Shown: in pieces, positions 31,091 to 41,789 of the stretch
Numbering within the stretch: position 1 is the stretch's first letter
How the letters are laid out: each line of letters opens with the position of its first letter
Assembly: GCF_030247185.1 (NCBI RefSeq)
Contig: NC_080570.1
Coordinates: forward strand, 120,060,689-120,124,688
Source of the DNA: Malaya genurostris
Lineage: Eukaryota > Arthropoda > Insecta > Diptera > Culicidae
DNA length: 64,000 nt
Direction of reading: 5' to 3'
Notes under the pieces: model-generated
The model's input: the letters and a program-made list of their open reading frames with translations, nothing else
What the model was told of the DNA's origin: nothing
The model's database searches: none
Translations under genes and position numbers: made by a program

Positions 31091-34000
31091 TTAAATTGAA
31101 ACTTCAATTTTCTTTATGAAATGATAAATAAGTTTCATGTATGAAAGGTCACGACAAGCAAGAATGTCTCGAACTGGGACATTGAATAGTCTACCTTGGG
31201 TACGCAAAGAATTTATTAGTTGAGATCTGACATCACGATACCCCACGCATGTCCAAACGACATGATCAATATCCCGATAACCTTCTCCGCAAGCACAATG
31301 ATTAGTCTCGGAGAGCCCAATTCGAAGGAGATGTGCATTTAACGTGTAGTGATTGGACATGAGTCTGGACATCACACGAATGAAATCCCTACTCACATCC
31401 AGTCCCCTGAACCATGTCTTTGTCGATATTTTCGGAATAATTGAGTGCATCCACCGACCCAGATCATCTTTATCCCAAGAAGCTTGCCAGCTGGCAAGTG
31501 TTCTTTGGCGAGACGAGCTATAGAATTCGTTGAAAGCAATCGGTCTCTCATAAATTTCACCCTCAATAGCACCACGTTTGGCTAAAATATCGGCTCTTTC
31601 ATTGCCAGGAATGGAGCAATGAGCCGGGACCCAGACTATAGTGATTAGATAATTATTGTTCAATATGTCGTTCAGGCACTTTTTTATTTTGCCCAGGAAA
31701 AACGGTTCAGTCTTGCCAGTCATGTTTGAGCGAATGGCTTCAATTGCACTCAGACTATCTGTGAAGAGGAAATAATGGTTTGGAGATAATGTGACGATTA
31801 CACTCAAACTATAATGAACTGCTGCTAGCTCTGCTATATAAACAGATGCAGGTTCTTGAAGCCTAAATGAGGCCGAAACATTATTGTTGAACATACCAAA
31901 CCCTGTCGCTTCTTCAATTCGCGATCCGTCCGTGTAAAACATTTTCTCAGAGTCAATATGCCTGAACTTACTTGAAAATATTTTTGCGATTTCCGTCGAG
32001 CGTAGACGATCCGGGATTCCACGCACTTCGCGCTGCATGGATGTATCGAAAAATAAAGTTGAGTCAGGGACATTTAGGAGGCTGACACGGATAGGAATAT
32101 ATCTTGAAGGGTTGATTTCCTGTGACATATGGTTAAAATATACTGTCATGAATTTTGTTTGAGATCGAAGCTCGACTAGTCGTTCGAAATTATTAATTAC
32201 CATGGGATTCAGCACCTCACATCTTATTAGCAGGCGTGATGAAAGCTCCCAAAATCGATCTTTTAATGGAAGAACTCCCGCCAGAACTTCAAGACTCATT
32301 GTATGTGTCGAATGCATGCAGCCTAAGGCAATTCGCAAACAACGATACTGAATTCGCTCAAGTTTGATAATATGAGAGTTTGCAGCGGAACGAAAGCAAA
32401 CGCATCCATATTCCATCGCTGAAAGTATCGTTGTCTGATACAATTTTATTAGATCTTGCGGATGAGCACCCCACCAAGATCCTGTTATTGTTCGAAGAAA
32501 ATTTACTCTTTGTTGGCATTTCGTTATCAGATACCTAATGTGTCCTCCCCACGTGCATTTGGAATCGAACCACACCCCGAGGTATTTAAAAGTTAAAACC
32601 TGTTGGATCATTCTTCCCATCATATGGAGCTGAAGCTGCGCGGGATCATGTTTTCTTGAAAAGACGACTAACTCTGTTTTCTCCGCAGAGAATTCGATAC
32701 CAAGACGAACAGCCCAAACGGACAAGTTATCTAAGGTATCTTGCAATGGTTTATGCAGATCAATAGCTTTGGGTCCACTGAAACCACGCCATCATCTGCC
32801 AATTGTCTTAGTGTACATGGGGTTACAAGACAGCTGTCAATGTCATTCACGTAAAAATTATAGAGGAGCGGACTGAGGCATGAGCCTTGCGGGAGACTCA
32901 TGTAACTAATTCTGAGTGTTGCCAAATCGCCATATGAAAAATGCATGCGTTTCTCTGACAAAAGGTTGTGCAAATAATTATTTATAACCGCTGGGAGTCC
33001 ATGTTGGTGGAGCTTGTCTGAAAGAACATCAATGGAAACTGAATCAAATGCTCCTTTAATGTCTAAAAATACAGATGCCATTTGTTGCTTTTGAGCGAAG
33101 GCAATTTGGATGTCAGACGAAAGTAATGCAAGGCAATCATTCGTCCCTTTATTTCTACGGAAGCCAAACTGAGTATCTGACAACAAACCGTTCGTCTCGA
33201 CCCAAGTGTCGAGACGTCGTAGAATAATTTTTTCGAACAATTTTCTGATGCAGGACAACATCGCAATGGGTCTATATGAGTTGTGATTGGAAGCTGGTTT
33301 CCCCGGCTTTTGAATGGCGATAACTTTCACTTGTCTCCAGTCAGGTGGAACAATATTTTGCTCAAGAAACTTGTTGAACAATTCCAACAAACGTCTTTTT
33401 GCGAGGTCGGGCAGATTATTCACCAAGTTGAATTTAATTCTGTCCAACCCAGGAGCGTTATTTTTACAAGACAAGAGTGCTATAGAAAATTCCATCATTG
33501 AAAATGGGTTATTAATAAAACCATTATTTGGAGGAGATCCCCGAATAATGCTCTGCGTAGGAACAGAATCTGGGCAAACTTTCCTAGCAAAGTCAAATAT
33601 CCATCGGTTTGAGTATTCATCACTCTCGTTGCCCACGTTACGATTCCTCATTCGTCTGGCCATGTTCCAAAGAGTGCTCATTGAGGTTTCTCTTGACAAA
33701 CCTTCGACAAAATTTCTCCAATAGCTACATTTTTTGGCTCGAAGTATGCTCTTGTACTTGGTTTCTAAAACCATAAGTTTTTCAAAATTCTGAGGAGTTC
33801 CTCCTCCCCGTTTTAGAAACGTCTTGCAAGCATTTTGTTTTGCGAGTTTAGCCTCTGAGCACTCTTTGTCTCACCAGGGGTTGGGAGGCCTTCTGTTAGT
33901 CGTTGGCCCAGGAAAGCGTTTAGTTTGGGATTGTTCTGCTGCCTCCAGAATCGAACAAATGAGGAAGTCATATTCTTCAAGTGGAGGGAGCTCTTCCATT

Positions 34001-34803
34001 GAATTCAAAATACTAGAGATACTACTTTGGTATTTAATCCAGTCGATATTTTTTGTCAAATCATATGGAATACTAGCTGAAGTAGCAATGCAATTGCTAT
34101 TGCTAATTGAGATGATGATTGGTAAATGATCGCTACCGTGTAAATCAGGCCATATTTTCCAGGTGCAATCTAGTCGAATTGATGTTGAGCAAAGAGATGG
34201 ATCTAATGCACTTGGGCGTGCAGGAGGTCTTGGGATCCGTGTCATGCTACCCATATTTAATACCGTCATGCTAAAATTGTCACAAATGTTTTGTATTAAA
34301 GATGATCTGTTATCATTGTAAACGGAACCCCACATAGTACCGTGCGAATTTAAATCCCCCAGAATCAATCGTGGAGCAGGAAGGGCTTCAACCATTTCAT
34401 TAAGCTGTCGCTGTCCAACTTGTGCTTTTGGAGGAATATAAACCGAAGCTATGCAAATATCTTTGCCTTTAATGTTTATTTGGCAAGCAACAACTTCTAT
34501 ACTAGAAGTTGAAGGGATGTTTAATCTATAAAAGGAATAGCATTTCTTAATTCCCAAAAGCACTCCACCATACGGAGAGTCTCTATCGAGACGTATAATG
34601 TTAAAATCATTAAAATTTAAAGCTATGTTTGAAGTAAGCCATGTTTCGCATAAAGCAAATACATCACATTTTTGACTATGCAATAAAATTTTAAATGAAT
34701 CAAGTTTTGGCATGATGCTTCGACAATTCCACTGCAGGACAGTGATTGTATCATTTGCGGCGGGTGATAAATTATCCATCAAAAGATACAAAACCTGAGA
34801 CAA
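31091..34803 (-). pseudogene. I-clade ORF2: endonuclease, reverse transcriptase, RNase H
   Basis: The ATG at 34803 overlaps the end of ORF1 by 32 nt. AP endonuclease: VLQWNCRSIMPKLDSF, LCETWL, ILGDLNSHGTMWG and GSDHLPI are all present. Reverse transcriptase: SYRPIAMLSCIRKLFEKII, FLDIKGAFDSVS, LPQGSCLSPLLYNFYVND and the catalytic LADDGVV. RNase H: YTDGSRIEEATG, AELAAVHYSL, FTDSLSAIEAI and WVPAHCSIPGNERAD keep the acidic residues and His. The tail has CACGEGYRDIDHVVWTC. Lesions: a TGA where Trp is expected in NPW(W)DKEC (~33871) and a one-base deletion in an A-run near 32765. Otherwise it is open over ~1,235 codons. Confidence 0.93.
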
Positions 34804-36081
34804 TTGGCCATTGAGCTGATAACTGCTTCAAAAAATTTCTAGCTATTGGAAGGAATGCCATTATGAGGGTCTTTAAGGGTTCAGATATATTGAATGCTGA
34901 GAAAATCCATTCAACAATTTCCGAAAACTTCAGTAATCCTGTTGGTGGCTGTGAAATAGAGCCCACAGGATTATTACCTTTTTCTGTGCTAGATCCTGGA
35001 TTGGTTTGTGAATTTGACAAACCAGGAGGCACAGTCTTTGGTTTTGACTTTTTTTGTTTAACACGGGGATCTTTTTTTGAAGATGAAATTTTAGGAGTCT
35101 TTTTTGGTAATTTGGAAGAAGACTTCTTTCTCTTAACTGACCCTTGGGTAGTGATAAACGAATTACCTTCACTATTTTCGTCAGAGTCGGAGTCCTCTGG
35201 TTCCTCTAGATTTGAAAACCCGTTTTCGGTTCCAAAGGGGGGACATCAATGACCGTTTTAAGCATTTCTGCATATGTGCGCTTAGACCGTGCTTTTAAAG
35301 AAAGCTTAATTTTGTCTTTGTGCACTTTAAATGCAGTGCATACTGAAATACCCTCATGAGGACTTTCCCCACAATAAATACATTTTTCAATTTCCTTGTT
35401 GCAATCATTATCTTTATGAGGTCCTTCACACTTAATACATTTTGGTTTATTGCTACAGTAAGTAGCTGTGTGTCCGAATTTTTTGCAGTTCGTACAATTC
35501 ATTACATTTGGAACAAAAAGCCGAACAGGGAGGCGAATTTTATCGACATAGACATGGGACGGCAACGCAGACCCGGCAAATGTCACTCGAAACGAGTCTG
35601 ATGGGCGATAAACTTTTTTTCCCTCTTCATGAACTACTGAGTACAGTTGTTTGCACTGCAGTATTTTCACACCCTCAAGCATAGAGTTCTTGAAACGACC
35701 AACACCATGCTTGAGTAAATCATCTACCGAAAGACTCGCTTCGGTAACAACACCGTCAATTTCGACATCTTTGGAGGGTATGTAAACTTTATACTCTTTA
35801 ATGAAATGTTCCGAAGAGACAATATCATTCGCGTGATTCAAATTATTTACCACAACACGAATTTTATCGTTATTTACTTTTATGATCTCTTTGATTGAAG
35901 AGTATCGTGATGTCAAACCTTTATTAATTTGTAAAATGTTTAATGGCTTTGATATACGTCTAAAAAAGACTATCCAAGGCCCAGAAGAGCTCTCCTGATA
36001 TTTTTTCGTTCGTGGGGGTATCGGATTCATGCTAGGATTTACGTCCATGGATTCATCCATCACATTAAAATTTTTAATCAA
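34772..36081 (-). pseudogene. I-clade ORF1 (gag-like), one frameshift
   Basis: The frame opens at 36081 (MIKNFNVMDESMDVNPSMNP). It has a gag-like central region, then three knuckles: CTNCKKFGHTATYC, CIKCEGPHKDNDC and CIYCGESPHEGISVC. The tail KARSKRTYAEMLKTVIDVPP is typical of I-element ORF1. Near 35215 the frame shifts by one base. The other frame continues through an acidic run, Lys-rich sequence and GLLKFSEIVEWIFSAFNISE to a stop at 34772. Together about 436 codons. An in-frame ATG at 36057 (MDESMDVN) is an alternative start. Confidence 0.9.
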
Positions 36082-36745
36082 ACTTTAAAAAAAATAAAAA
36101 AAATGAAACCAACACTACACAGTACTCAATCAAAAGGAAAAGAAAAAACTTCTACCTTGAAATTGTTGTCTATCTCCGTTGCATTGCCGTGTAGATCCTC
36201 GTTGCTCTGGATGTTCTTGTTGGATGCTGATTGTTGGATGTGATGCTACTGCTACCTGACATCCAGCACCACTCGATTTCCGATTTACTTTTGTCTTCGC
36301 CAGCTGTAACCAGCGCAGGTCACCGGTGTATACCTGCGTGTTGTATGCCAGTGGAAAGACCGAGTTGTCTTGTCTCCTTCTTCCTTGTGCTCCGCACCGA
36401 TGTGCTTCTGCACCGATATGCTTCTGCACCGAAGTGCCTTCGCACCGGTGTGCCTTTGCACTCTTCTTCTTCGATGTGCCTTTGCACTCTCCTGCTCAGC
36501 ACTTGTGGCTGTATATTGTGGCCTGGGTAGAGCTTGGGAAACGCCCTTTGTTGTTTCCTTCACCAGCTTGGCCCAGCACTAGGGCTCTCTTATGCAGCAC
36601 GACTATACGTTTTAACGGCTGCTGCCAACAGGTCTCTACCTGTAGTTCAACCGTTGTCGTATTTAACGCGTGTAAACTAACCAGCGTTATTAAACTGTAC
36701 GCTTCTATACACAACCTTCTCGGTTGAACGGCTATTACTGAATAG
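36082..36745 (-). promoter_or_regulatory. I-clade element 5' UTR (expected internal promoter region)
   Basis: The 664 bp between the element's 5' end (CTATTCAGTAATAGCCGTTC on the minus strand) and ORF1. LINEs of this group usually carry an internal RNA polymerase II promoter here; no specific box is claimed. It holds a 16-bp minisatellite and is more GC-rich than the flanks. Confidence 0.6.
36394..36485. repeat. 16-bp minisatellite in the I-clade 5' UTR
   Basis: Successive plus-strand units are GCACCGATGTGCTTCT, GCACCGATATGCTTCT, GCACCGAAGTGCCTTC and GCACCGGTGTGCCTTT, followed by two diverged GCACTCT units. Such arrays in a LINE 5' UTR can vary in copy number. Confidence 0.9.
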
Positions 36746-36779
36746 AGACACTTAGGTAATAGAGGTAGATTCTACATAG

Positions 36780-37110
36780 ATAAATCAAAAAAATTTGTTT
36801 TTAAAATAAAATGAATATATCTCAAAAACTAATTTTTTAAAACTATTTATATATTCAGCAAAAATAGTTCAAATATTTTTTTCTTCAAAATAATAAAAAA
36901 AATAGGCAAAAAAAAATTTTTTGCCAAGAAAAAAAAAATTTTTTTTTCGAAATTGGTGCTACCCCCTTAACAAAAATTAAGGTGCCACTTTCAAAAGAAG
37001 CGTAATATAATCTTGTAAAACTTCTTCGAAGACACGTTAGCTCTTAAAAATCAGTGAAAGTCATTACAGACTTTTGACCGTATTTTTCCACTTTTGGACC
37101 ACTGTGCGGC
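36780..37110. repeat. AT-rich repeat with GGACCACTGTGC end
   Basis: A low-complexity A/T-rich stretch ends near 37100 with CTTTTGGACCACTGTGCGGC. It resembles the ends of the long foldback at 53797-55440 (GGACCACTGTGC) and is probably one end of a related element. A GC-rich tract rich in CGGCGG/GCCGCCG follows (37106-37160). Confidence 0.5.
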
Positions 37111-37218
37111 GGGTCGGCGGCCGACTCAGCTGGCGTTGGCTCGGCGGCTTTGTGCCGCCGATCCATCTTCGGCTTCGGTTACATGGCTGCGCCACATCAG
37201 TTATACAAGAGAAATAAC

Positions 37219-37330
37219 ATACCCTTTCGGCGAAATGACCCTTGCGGCAAAATGACCCTTTCAGTGAAAGGACTTTCGGCGAAATGACCTATTCGACGAA
37301 ACAACTTTTGGCGAAGTGGCTTTGGGCGGA
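37219..37330. repeat. degenerate ~16-bp tandem repeat, second array
   Basis: About seven imperfect units: CCTTTCGGCGAAATGAC, CCTTGCGGCAAAATGAC, CCTTTCAGTGAAAGGA, CTTTCGGCGAAATGAC and diverged versions. Same repeat as 11967-12085. Confidence 0.75.
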
Positions 37331-37364
37331 ATGATGCGCTCCCGAAGCAAATTGCTTTAAAAAA

Positions 37365-37531
37365 TTCTAAATCGACATCAAAACTGCTCCGGTAACCATT
37401 ATCAGTAGGCGTCCAAACAAAGCGATTCCGGTTATTCCTTCAAGATTTATTTTGAAGAATACCATGATAGAATGATTGATTGAATAAGAAAGGAATCATT
37501 ACACCACTAGGTGGATTAAAACAGGGTTTTT
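37365..37531 (-). repeat. family R end fragment, copy R5
   Basis: Shares ATTATCAGTAGGCGTCCAAA, CGATTCCGGTTATTC and ATCATTACACCACTAGGTGG-TTAAAACAGG blocks with the right end of R4. After the mariner insertion, TAACTCTGGAATCAGGAATC (38768-38787) looks like further R sequence. Confidence 0.65.
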
Positions 37532-37672
37532 ACATCGTAATGAATGAAAACACGATTTTAAAATAAATTTTTTCTACCTAAGACATTGTAATTTTGGAAC
37601 CGGAGGGCAATTCATGAGACCAATTTATTCCTGATGAAAACTGTGTGCAAATTTTTTATTTTCTGGCACATA

Positions 37673-38760
37673 ACGATCGGCTGAAAGGTTCGTATCGTTT
37701 CTATGAGAGGGCGCCACTAGAATTAAATCCATACCATTTTCAGTTAGTACAAACCTTCAAAAGATACGTGTATAAATTTGACAGCTGTCTGATTATTAGA
37801 CGAATGAACGCACCGAAGATGATGAACGCAGTGGACGTCCAAAAGAGGCTGTTACCGATGAAAACGTGAAAAAAATCCACAAAATGATTTTCAATGACCG
37901 TAAAGTGAAGTTGATCGAGATAGCTGACACCCTAAAGATATCAAAGGAACGTGTTGGACATATTATTCACGAATATTTGGATATGAGAAAGCTTTGTGCA
38001 AAATGGGTGCCGCGTGAGCTCACAATCGATCAAAAACAACAACGAATTGATGATTCTGAGCAGTGTTTGGAGCTGTTATATCGAAATAAAACCATTTTTT
38101 TCGTCGATATATAACAATGGACGAAACATGGCTCCATCACTTCACTCCGGAGTCCAATCGACAGTCAGCTGAGTGGACTGCACGCGATGAACCGAACCCA
38201 AAGCATGGAAAGACTCAACAATCGGCCGGTAAGGTTAAGGCGTCTGTATTTTGGGATTCGCATGGTATAATTTTCATCGACTACCTTGAAAAGGGAAAAA
38301 CCATCAACAGTGACTATTATAAAGCGTTATTAGAGCGTTTGAAGGACGAAATTTCAAAAAAAAGGCCTCATTTGAAGAAGAAAAAAGTTTTGTTTCATTA
38401 AGACAATGCACCGTGTCACAAGTCGATGAAATCCATGCTGAAATTGAACGAATTGGGCTTCGAATTGCTCCCTCATCCACCGTATTCTCCAGATTTGGCC
38501 CCCAGTGACTTTTTCCTGTTCTCAGACCTCAAGAGAATGCTCGCTGGTAAAAAATTCAGAAGCAATGAAGAGGTAATCGCTGAAACTGAGGCCTATTTTG
38601 AGGCAAGAGACAAATCGTACTACAAAAATGGTATCGAAAAGTTGGAAGATCGCTACAATCGCTGTATCGCCTCTGATGGCAATTATGTTGAATAATAAAA
38701 ACGAATTTTGGCAAAAATGTGTGTTTCTATTAAACGATACGAATTTTCCAGCCGAACTGT
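37673..38760 (+). mobile_element. mariner element B (N-terminal deletion)
   Basis: 1,088 bp, flanked by TA (37671-37672 and 38761-38762). Inverted ends begin ACGATCGGCTGAAAGGTTCG and, on the other strand, ACAGTTCGGCTGGAAAATTC. Same family as element A, but it lacks the first part of the transposase gene and keeps the middle that A lacks. Confidence 0.9.
37802..38695 (+). pseudogene. mariner transposase B, broken
   Basis: It begins within the helix-turn-helix region (EDDERSGRPKEAVTDEN), with the N-terminal ~50 residues deleted. After DSEQCLELLYRNK it shifts near 38110 into MDETWLHHFTPESNRQSAEW, which carries the first catalytic Asp. It continues with KASVFWDSHGIIFIDYL. A TAA at 38399 replaces the codon before the second catalytic motif DNAPCHKS. 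The end PPYSPDLAPSDFFLFSDLKR through CIASDGNYVE is open. All DD34D landmarks can be located but the frame is broken at least twice. Confidence 0.9.
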
Positions 38761-38762
38761 TA

Positions 38763-39548
38763 TCGTCCTGTAACTCTGGAATCAGGAATCGAATATGGGA
38801 TAGGTGTAACGAAGCGTAACATAAGAAATTTTCGATGAGGTTTTAAAGTAACGAAGTTTCACTCATTATACTCATTACAAAGCGTTACACCCGTTTTTTC
38901 TCATCAAAACATGTTTGGTGGTGTAGTAAAACTTAACTTTTCCGATTCTAGACCTTTTAATAAAAAGCATGAATGCACCTCAACTGATCTTATCAACAAA
39001 ACCAACGAATTGGATGACTTTTGTTCTTTATTTCGACATACTTCATTCATATTGATTCAATTCACTTTGTTACTATTATTTCGATTATCGAATCTTCGAC
39101 TGTATCGAATGAATTGTTTTTTTTTAATTTTTAGAATTGGAATTGTGTAAATAGGTTATTCGTCAATATTGTAGGGATGACAAGAACCTAATCAAACATA
39201 CATTTGTTTCGGCTAATCAAAATCCTGTCATGTACCGTTTACCTTGGTGTATTTGTTTTGTGTTTTAGCGAGAAAAAAAACTTTTTCATATGCAATATTT
39301 TTGCTGACGAGATTGGCCCACACGAACGCGGATGTTTTAGTCTTTCGTCGCGTCACGGTTGTGAGTTTTATTGACCGGTTCCTACTTCTTGTGCGCACCC
39401 CATAAACGATGGGGGAGTAGAAACGATGAGTTTTTTTTTTCTATCGCCAAATTTGCGACGTAATTTATGCGTCACGGGTGAAAAAATAGACGGGACAGTT
39501 ATGAAGATGCTGATTTACAGTCTATTCGGCAATCGGAGGGGTAGAGTT
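38763..39548. other. unassigned segment
   Basis: Starts with R-like text, then AT-rich sequence with no coding motif. Short ORFs near 38911-39150 are Phe/Leu-rich and look random. Confidence 0.35.
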
Positions 39549-39794
39549 TTACTGAACGAAAATTGGATGATTTGTTTTTGTTTTTTTTTCGAGGCAGTAC
39601 GAAACAAGACGTTCTTCGTGTTTCGGAATAAATGCGCGAATGTGAGATGTTAACACCTTGTCCTTGAAAAAGCCGGGGTGCGACAAGGTCACCATTTCGC
39701 ACAATCTTTTCCGCAACAGCTTGGGGAAGGCTTTTCGAATGTCCCACAGTGGTTTCCACTTTTCCAGCAGACCGCATCGTCGTTGAATATTCAT
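39549..39794 (-). CDS. unassigned 81-aa ORF with protein-like composition
   Basis: The frame reads MNIQRRCGLLEKWKPLWDIR, KAFPKLLRKRLCEMVTLSHP and GFFKDKVLTSHIRAFIPKHE. It is basic, with balanced hydrophobic and charged residues. The local sequence is less AT-rich than its flanks, unlike most chance ORFs here. No family is recognised and no inverted ends or splice sites tie it to a larger unit. It could be an exon fragment or part of an unidentified transposon ORF. Confidence 0.25.
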   Translation of the reverse strand: MNIQRRCGLLEKWKPLWDIRKAFPKLLRKRLCEMVTLSHPGFFKDKVLTSHIRAFIPKHEERLVSYCLEKKTKTNHPIFVQ

Positions 39795-40639
39795 GGGTCT
39801 TTGAACAAGCGGGCGAAATTAAAAATAGACGAGTGTCGTTTTTCCTGTTTTTAGCACCCATCGTCACCACCGTAAGACCGTAGGACATCCATGCCGGGTG
39901 CGCAATTTCACAACACGTGCACCGCCGGTCATGCGTGAGGATTACATGTGGCTTGGGGAAGCGTGAAATTTCAAGCTACGTGTGAGCAGTAAAGTATGGG
40001 CCTTGGGGAGCTTCGGTAAAGCGCTTCCGGTTCTCGAACTGACGGGAATCCACATTTTTTAACGGAATCTCAAGAATAATAAACTAAAATTGATTGAACG
40101 ATTCAAAAGTGTAAAGGCTATAGCAGGATAACCATGTGAAATCTGCCCCCAAAGGGAATTCTTTTTGTTATACCACATTCGAAAGGTCGTAGACTGGAAA
40201 CAATTTTCTCAAAGTTTCAACTCTTTAATTGTCATATTGACGGAGCTAGGGTGGTTCTATTGATTTTTGTTTTATTTGATTTTTTGAAGAAACTGCTCCT
40301 TCGAAAAATTTGAAAAATATCAGGCATGTTTAAGGCATTATGGGGAAGGTTTACAATTTTTTTCACAATTTTTGAAAATGTATTTTTTCCATTAAAAAAT
40401 ACTAGAAAATTTTGAAACATATTTTTTCTCTCTTCAAATTTTTGCACCACCCTGAATTTTTTAGTGATAAATAAAGAATTTTTAGACATGTTAAAGTGGT
40501 ATGTTTTCATATTTTTAAAAAATGTGGACGACCAAAATATTTGATTTTTTCTAAAATATAAAAAAAAACAGTCGACCATGCGTCCCCATCAAATTCTGAG
40601 AGAAGGAAACGCATGGTGCTTTCTTCTAGTAGTTTATGC
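39795..40639. other. unassigned segment
   Basis: 39800-40030 is moderately GC-rich; 40200-40580 is AT-rich. No motifs, element ends or coding regions were recognised. Confidence 0.35.
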
Positions 40640-41189
40640 AACTCAAGCACAGGGCTTATAAATCAAAGTAACGAAAAGGAGGAAATAAGTTTAACCTTTG
40701 GCGATGGAAAAGTTTGGGCAGAAGGTGTTGGTCTGGCAAGCAATTTGTGCTTGTGGTTTGCGGTCATCGATTTTCTTCACGATGGGTACAATTAACGCCA
40801 AGGTGTACGAGGAAGAATGTTTGAAGAAGAGAATGCTGCCACTGTACAGAAAGCATAAGGCTCCTCCTCTCTTCTGGTCGGATTTGGCTTCAGCCCACTA
40901 CGCCAACTCCGTTCTACAGTGGTTGTCAAAAAATAATATACAATTCGTGGAAAAGGACATCAACCCACCGAACTGCCCGGATCTTCGGCCAATGGAAAGG
41001 TATTGGGCAATTGTCAAGCGGCACTTTTGGAAGGAAGAAACAGTGTCCCAAAACATGCAGGAGTTAAAAAAACTGGACAGCTGCCACCAGGAAAGTCACA
41101 AAAGTAACTGTGCAGAATTTAATGAAGAATGTCAAGTCCAAAGTGTGAGCATTTCACAGAAACTAGGATTTTCTCAATATAATCAGTGA
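40640..41189 (+). pseudogene. DD37E mariner transposase fragment (ITmD37E-like)
   Basis: The readable frame contains VLVWQAICACGLRSSIFF, then INAKVYEEECLKKRMLPLYR, then the second catalytic motif FWSDLASAHYANSVLQW. It ends with the Glu motif NCPDLRPMERYWAIVKRHFW. Exactly 37 residues lie between the Asp of SDLAS and the Glu of PMERYW, the diagnostic DD37E spacing. The N-terminal half and first Asp are absent, and no terminal repeats were identified. A second, more decayed member of the group is at 6685-7941. Confidence 0.9.
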
Positions 41190-41311
41190 AATGCATAAAA
41201 ATGTAATTTTTCTACAATATATCGAAAACTGATGTCAAAGTATATTTTTTTCGGTTTTTTATTCAATAATCGATCGATTTCGCTTTTTTATTCAATAATC
41301 GATACACTTCT

Positions 41312-41785
41312 TATATGGAAGATAGTGCTATAGAATTGCGTGTGCATGATCTTACCTCTCAAGCGTCTCCGATCCATCGATTATTTCCATCGAAAAGAAA
41401 GTGTGGAGGAACTTTTCCCCCGGTATTCTAAATGGCGTACGTTTGCTGCGCATGCGAATGAAGAAGGCTATACCTTCTTATGTGATTTTCGGTCAGGATA
41501 CAAGAATGCCGTGCAAATCACTTGTTACCTATGACAATCAGATGGCCACATGTCAATATTGCCAAAAAGCTGTTCACTATGGTAAGCCATGCGAAAAATT
41601 GGACAAGAAGATAACTACACCTAAGGACAACGGTGCTTTCTTCACACCAACCCCAAACAACCCCAGTACACCTGTGACAGCCACCAACAACAATGAAGTG
41701 AACAGCGAACCACTGCTCCCCCTTCATTCGCTAGATAACAGCCCCTCTCCTCCAAGGAAAAAAATTACAAGATCCAGCAAAAAAA
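41312..41785 (+). pseudogene. retroelement ORF1 (gag-like) middle and C-terminal fragment
   Basis: From 41312 one frame reads YMEDSAIELRVHDLTSQAS. A neighbouring frame continues VWRNFSPGILNGVRLLRMRM, KKAIPSYVIFGQDTRMPCKS and a Cys/His motif ATCQYCQKAVHYGKPCEKL. A Thr/Pro-rich tail and a basic end (SPPRKKITRSSKKK) follow. At least one frameshift is present. This looks like the downstream part of the ORF1 whose N-terminus is embedded in the LINE at 60434-60819. That link is inference from recall of the family; the two pieces do not overlap. The element class is not certain. Confidence 0.6.
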
Positions 41786-41789
41786 AAAA

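Larger units (their letters stand above)
30701..36745 (-). mobile_element. I-clade (MosquI-like) non-LTR retrotransposon, full length
   Basis: A complete 6.05-kb LINE. It is flanked by a perfect 10-bp target-site duplication AGACACTTAG (30691-30700 and 36746-36755). The 3' end is an A-run on the minus strand (T-run at 30701-30709). Order on the minus strand: 5' UTR with minisatellite, ORF1 with three zinc knuckles, ORF2 with endonuclease, reverse transcriptase, RNase H and a C-terminal Cys-His motif, 3' UTR of ~390 bp. RNase H after the reverse transcriptase places it in the I group. Only three coding lesions were found by eye, so the insertion is recent. Confidence 0.93.

Noticed and set aside
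34863..35252. 129-codon plus-strand ORF in the I-clade element
   Set aside because: Antisense shadow of the end of ORF1; the minus-strand frames carry the zinc knuckles and conserved tail.
36326..36727. Cys-rich 133-codon plus-strand ORF (possible secreted Cys-rich peptide)
   Set aside because: The Cys pattern comes from the 16-bp minisatellite in the LINE 5' UTR, read antisense; no signal peptide plus mature domain structure.
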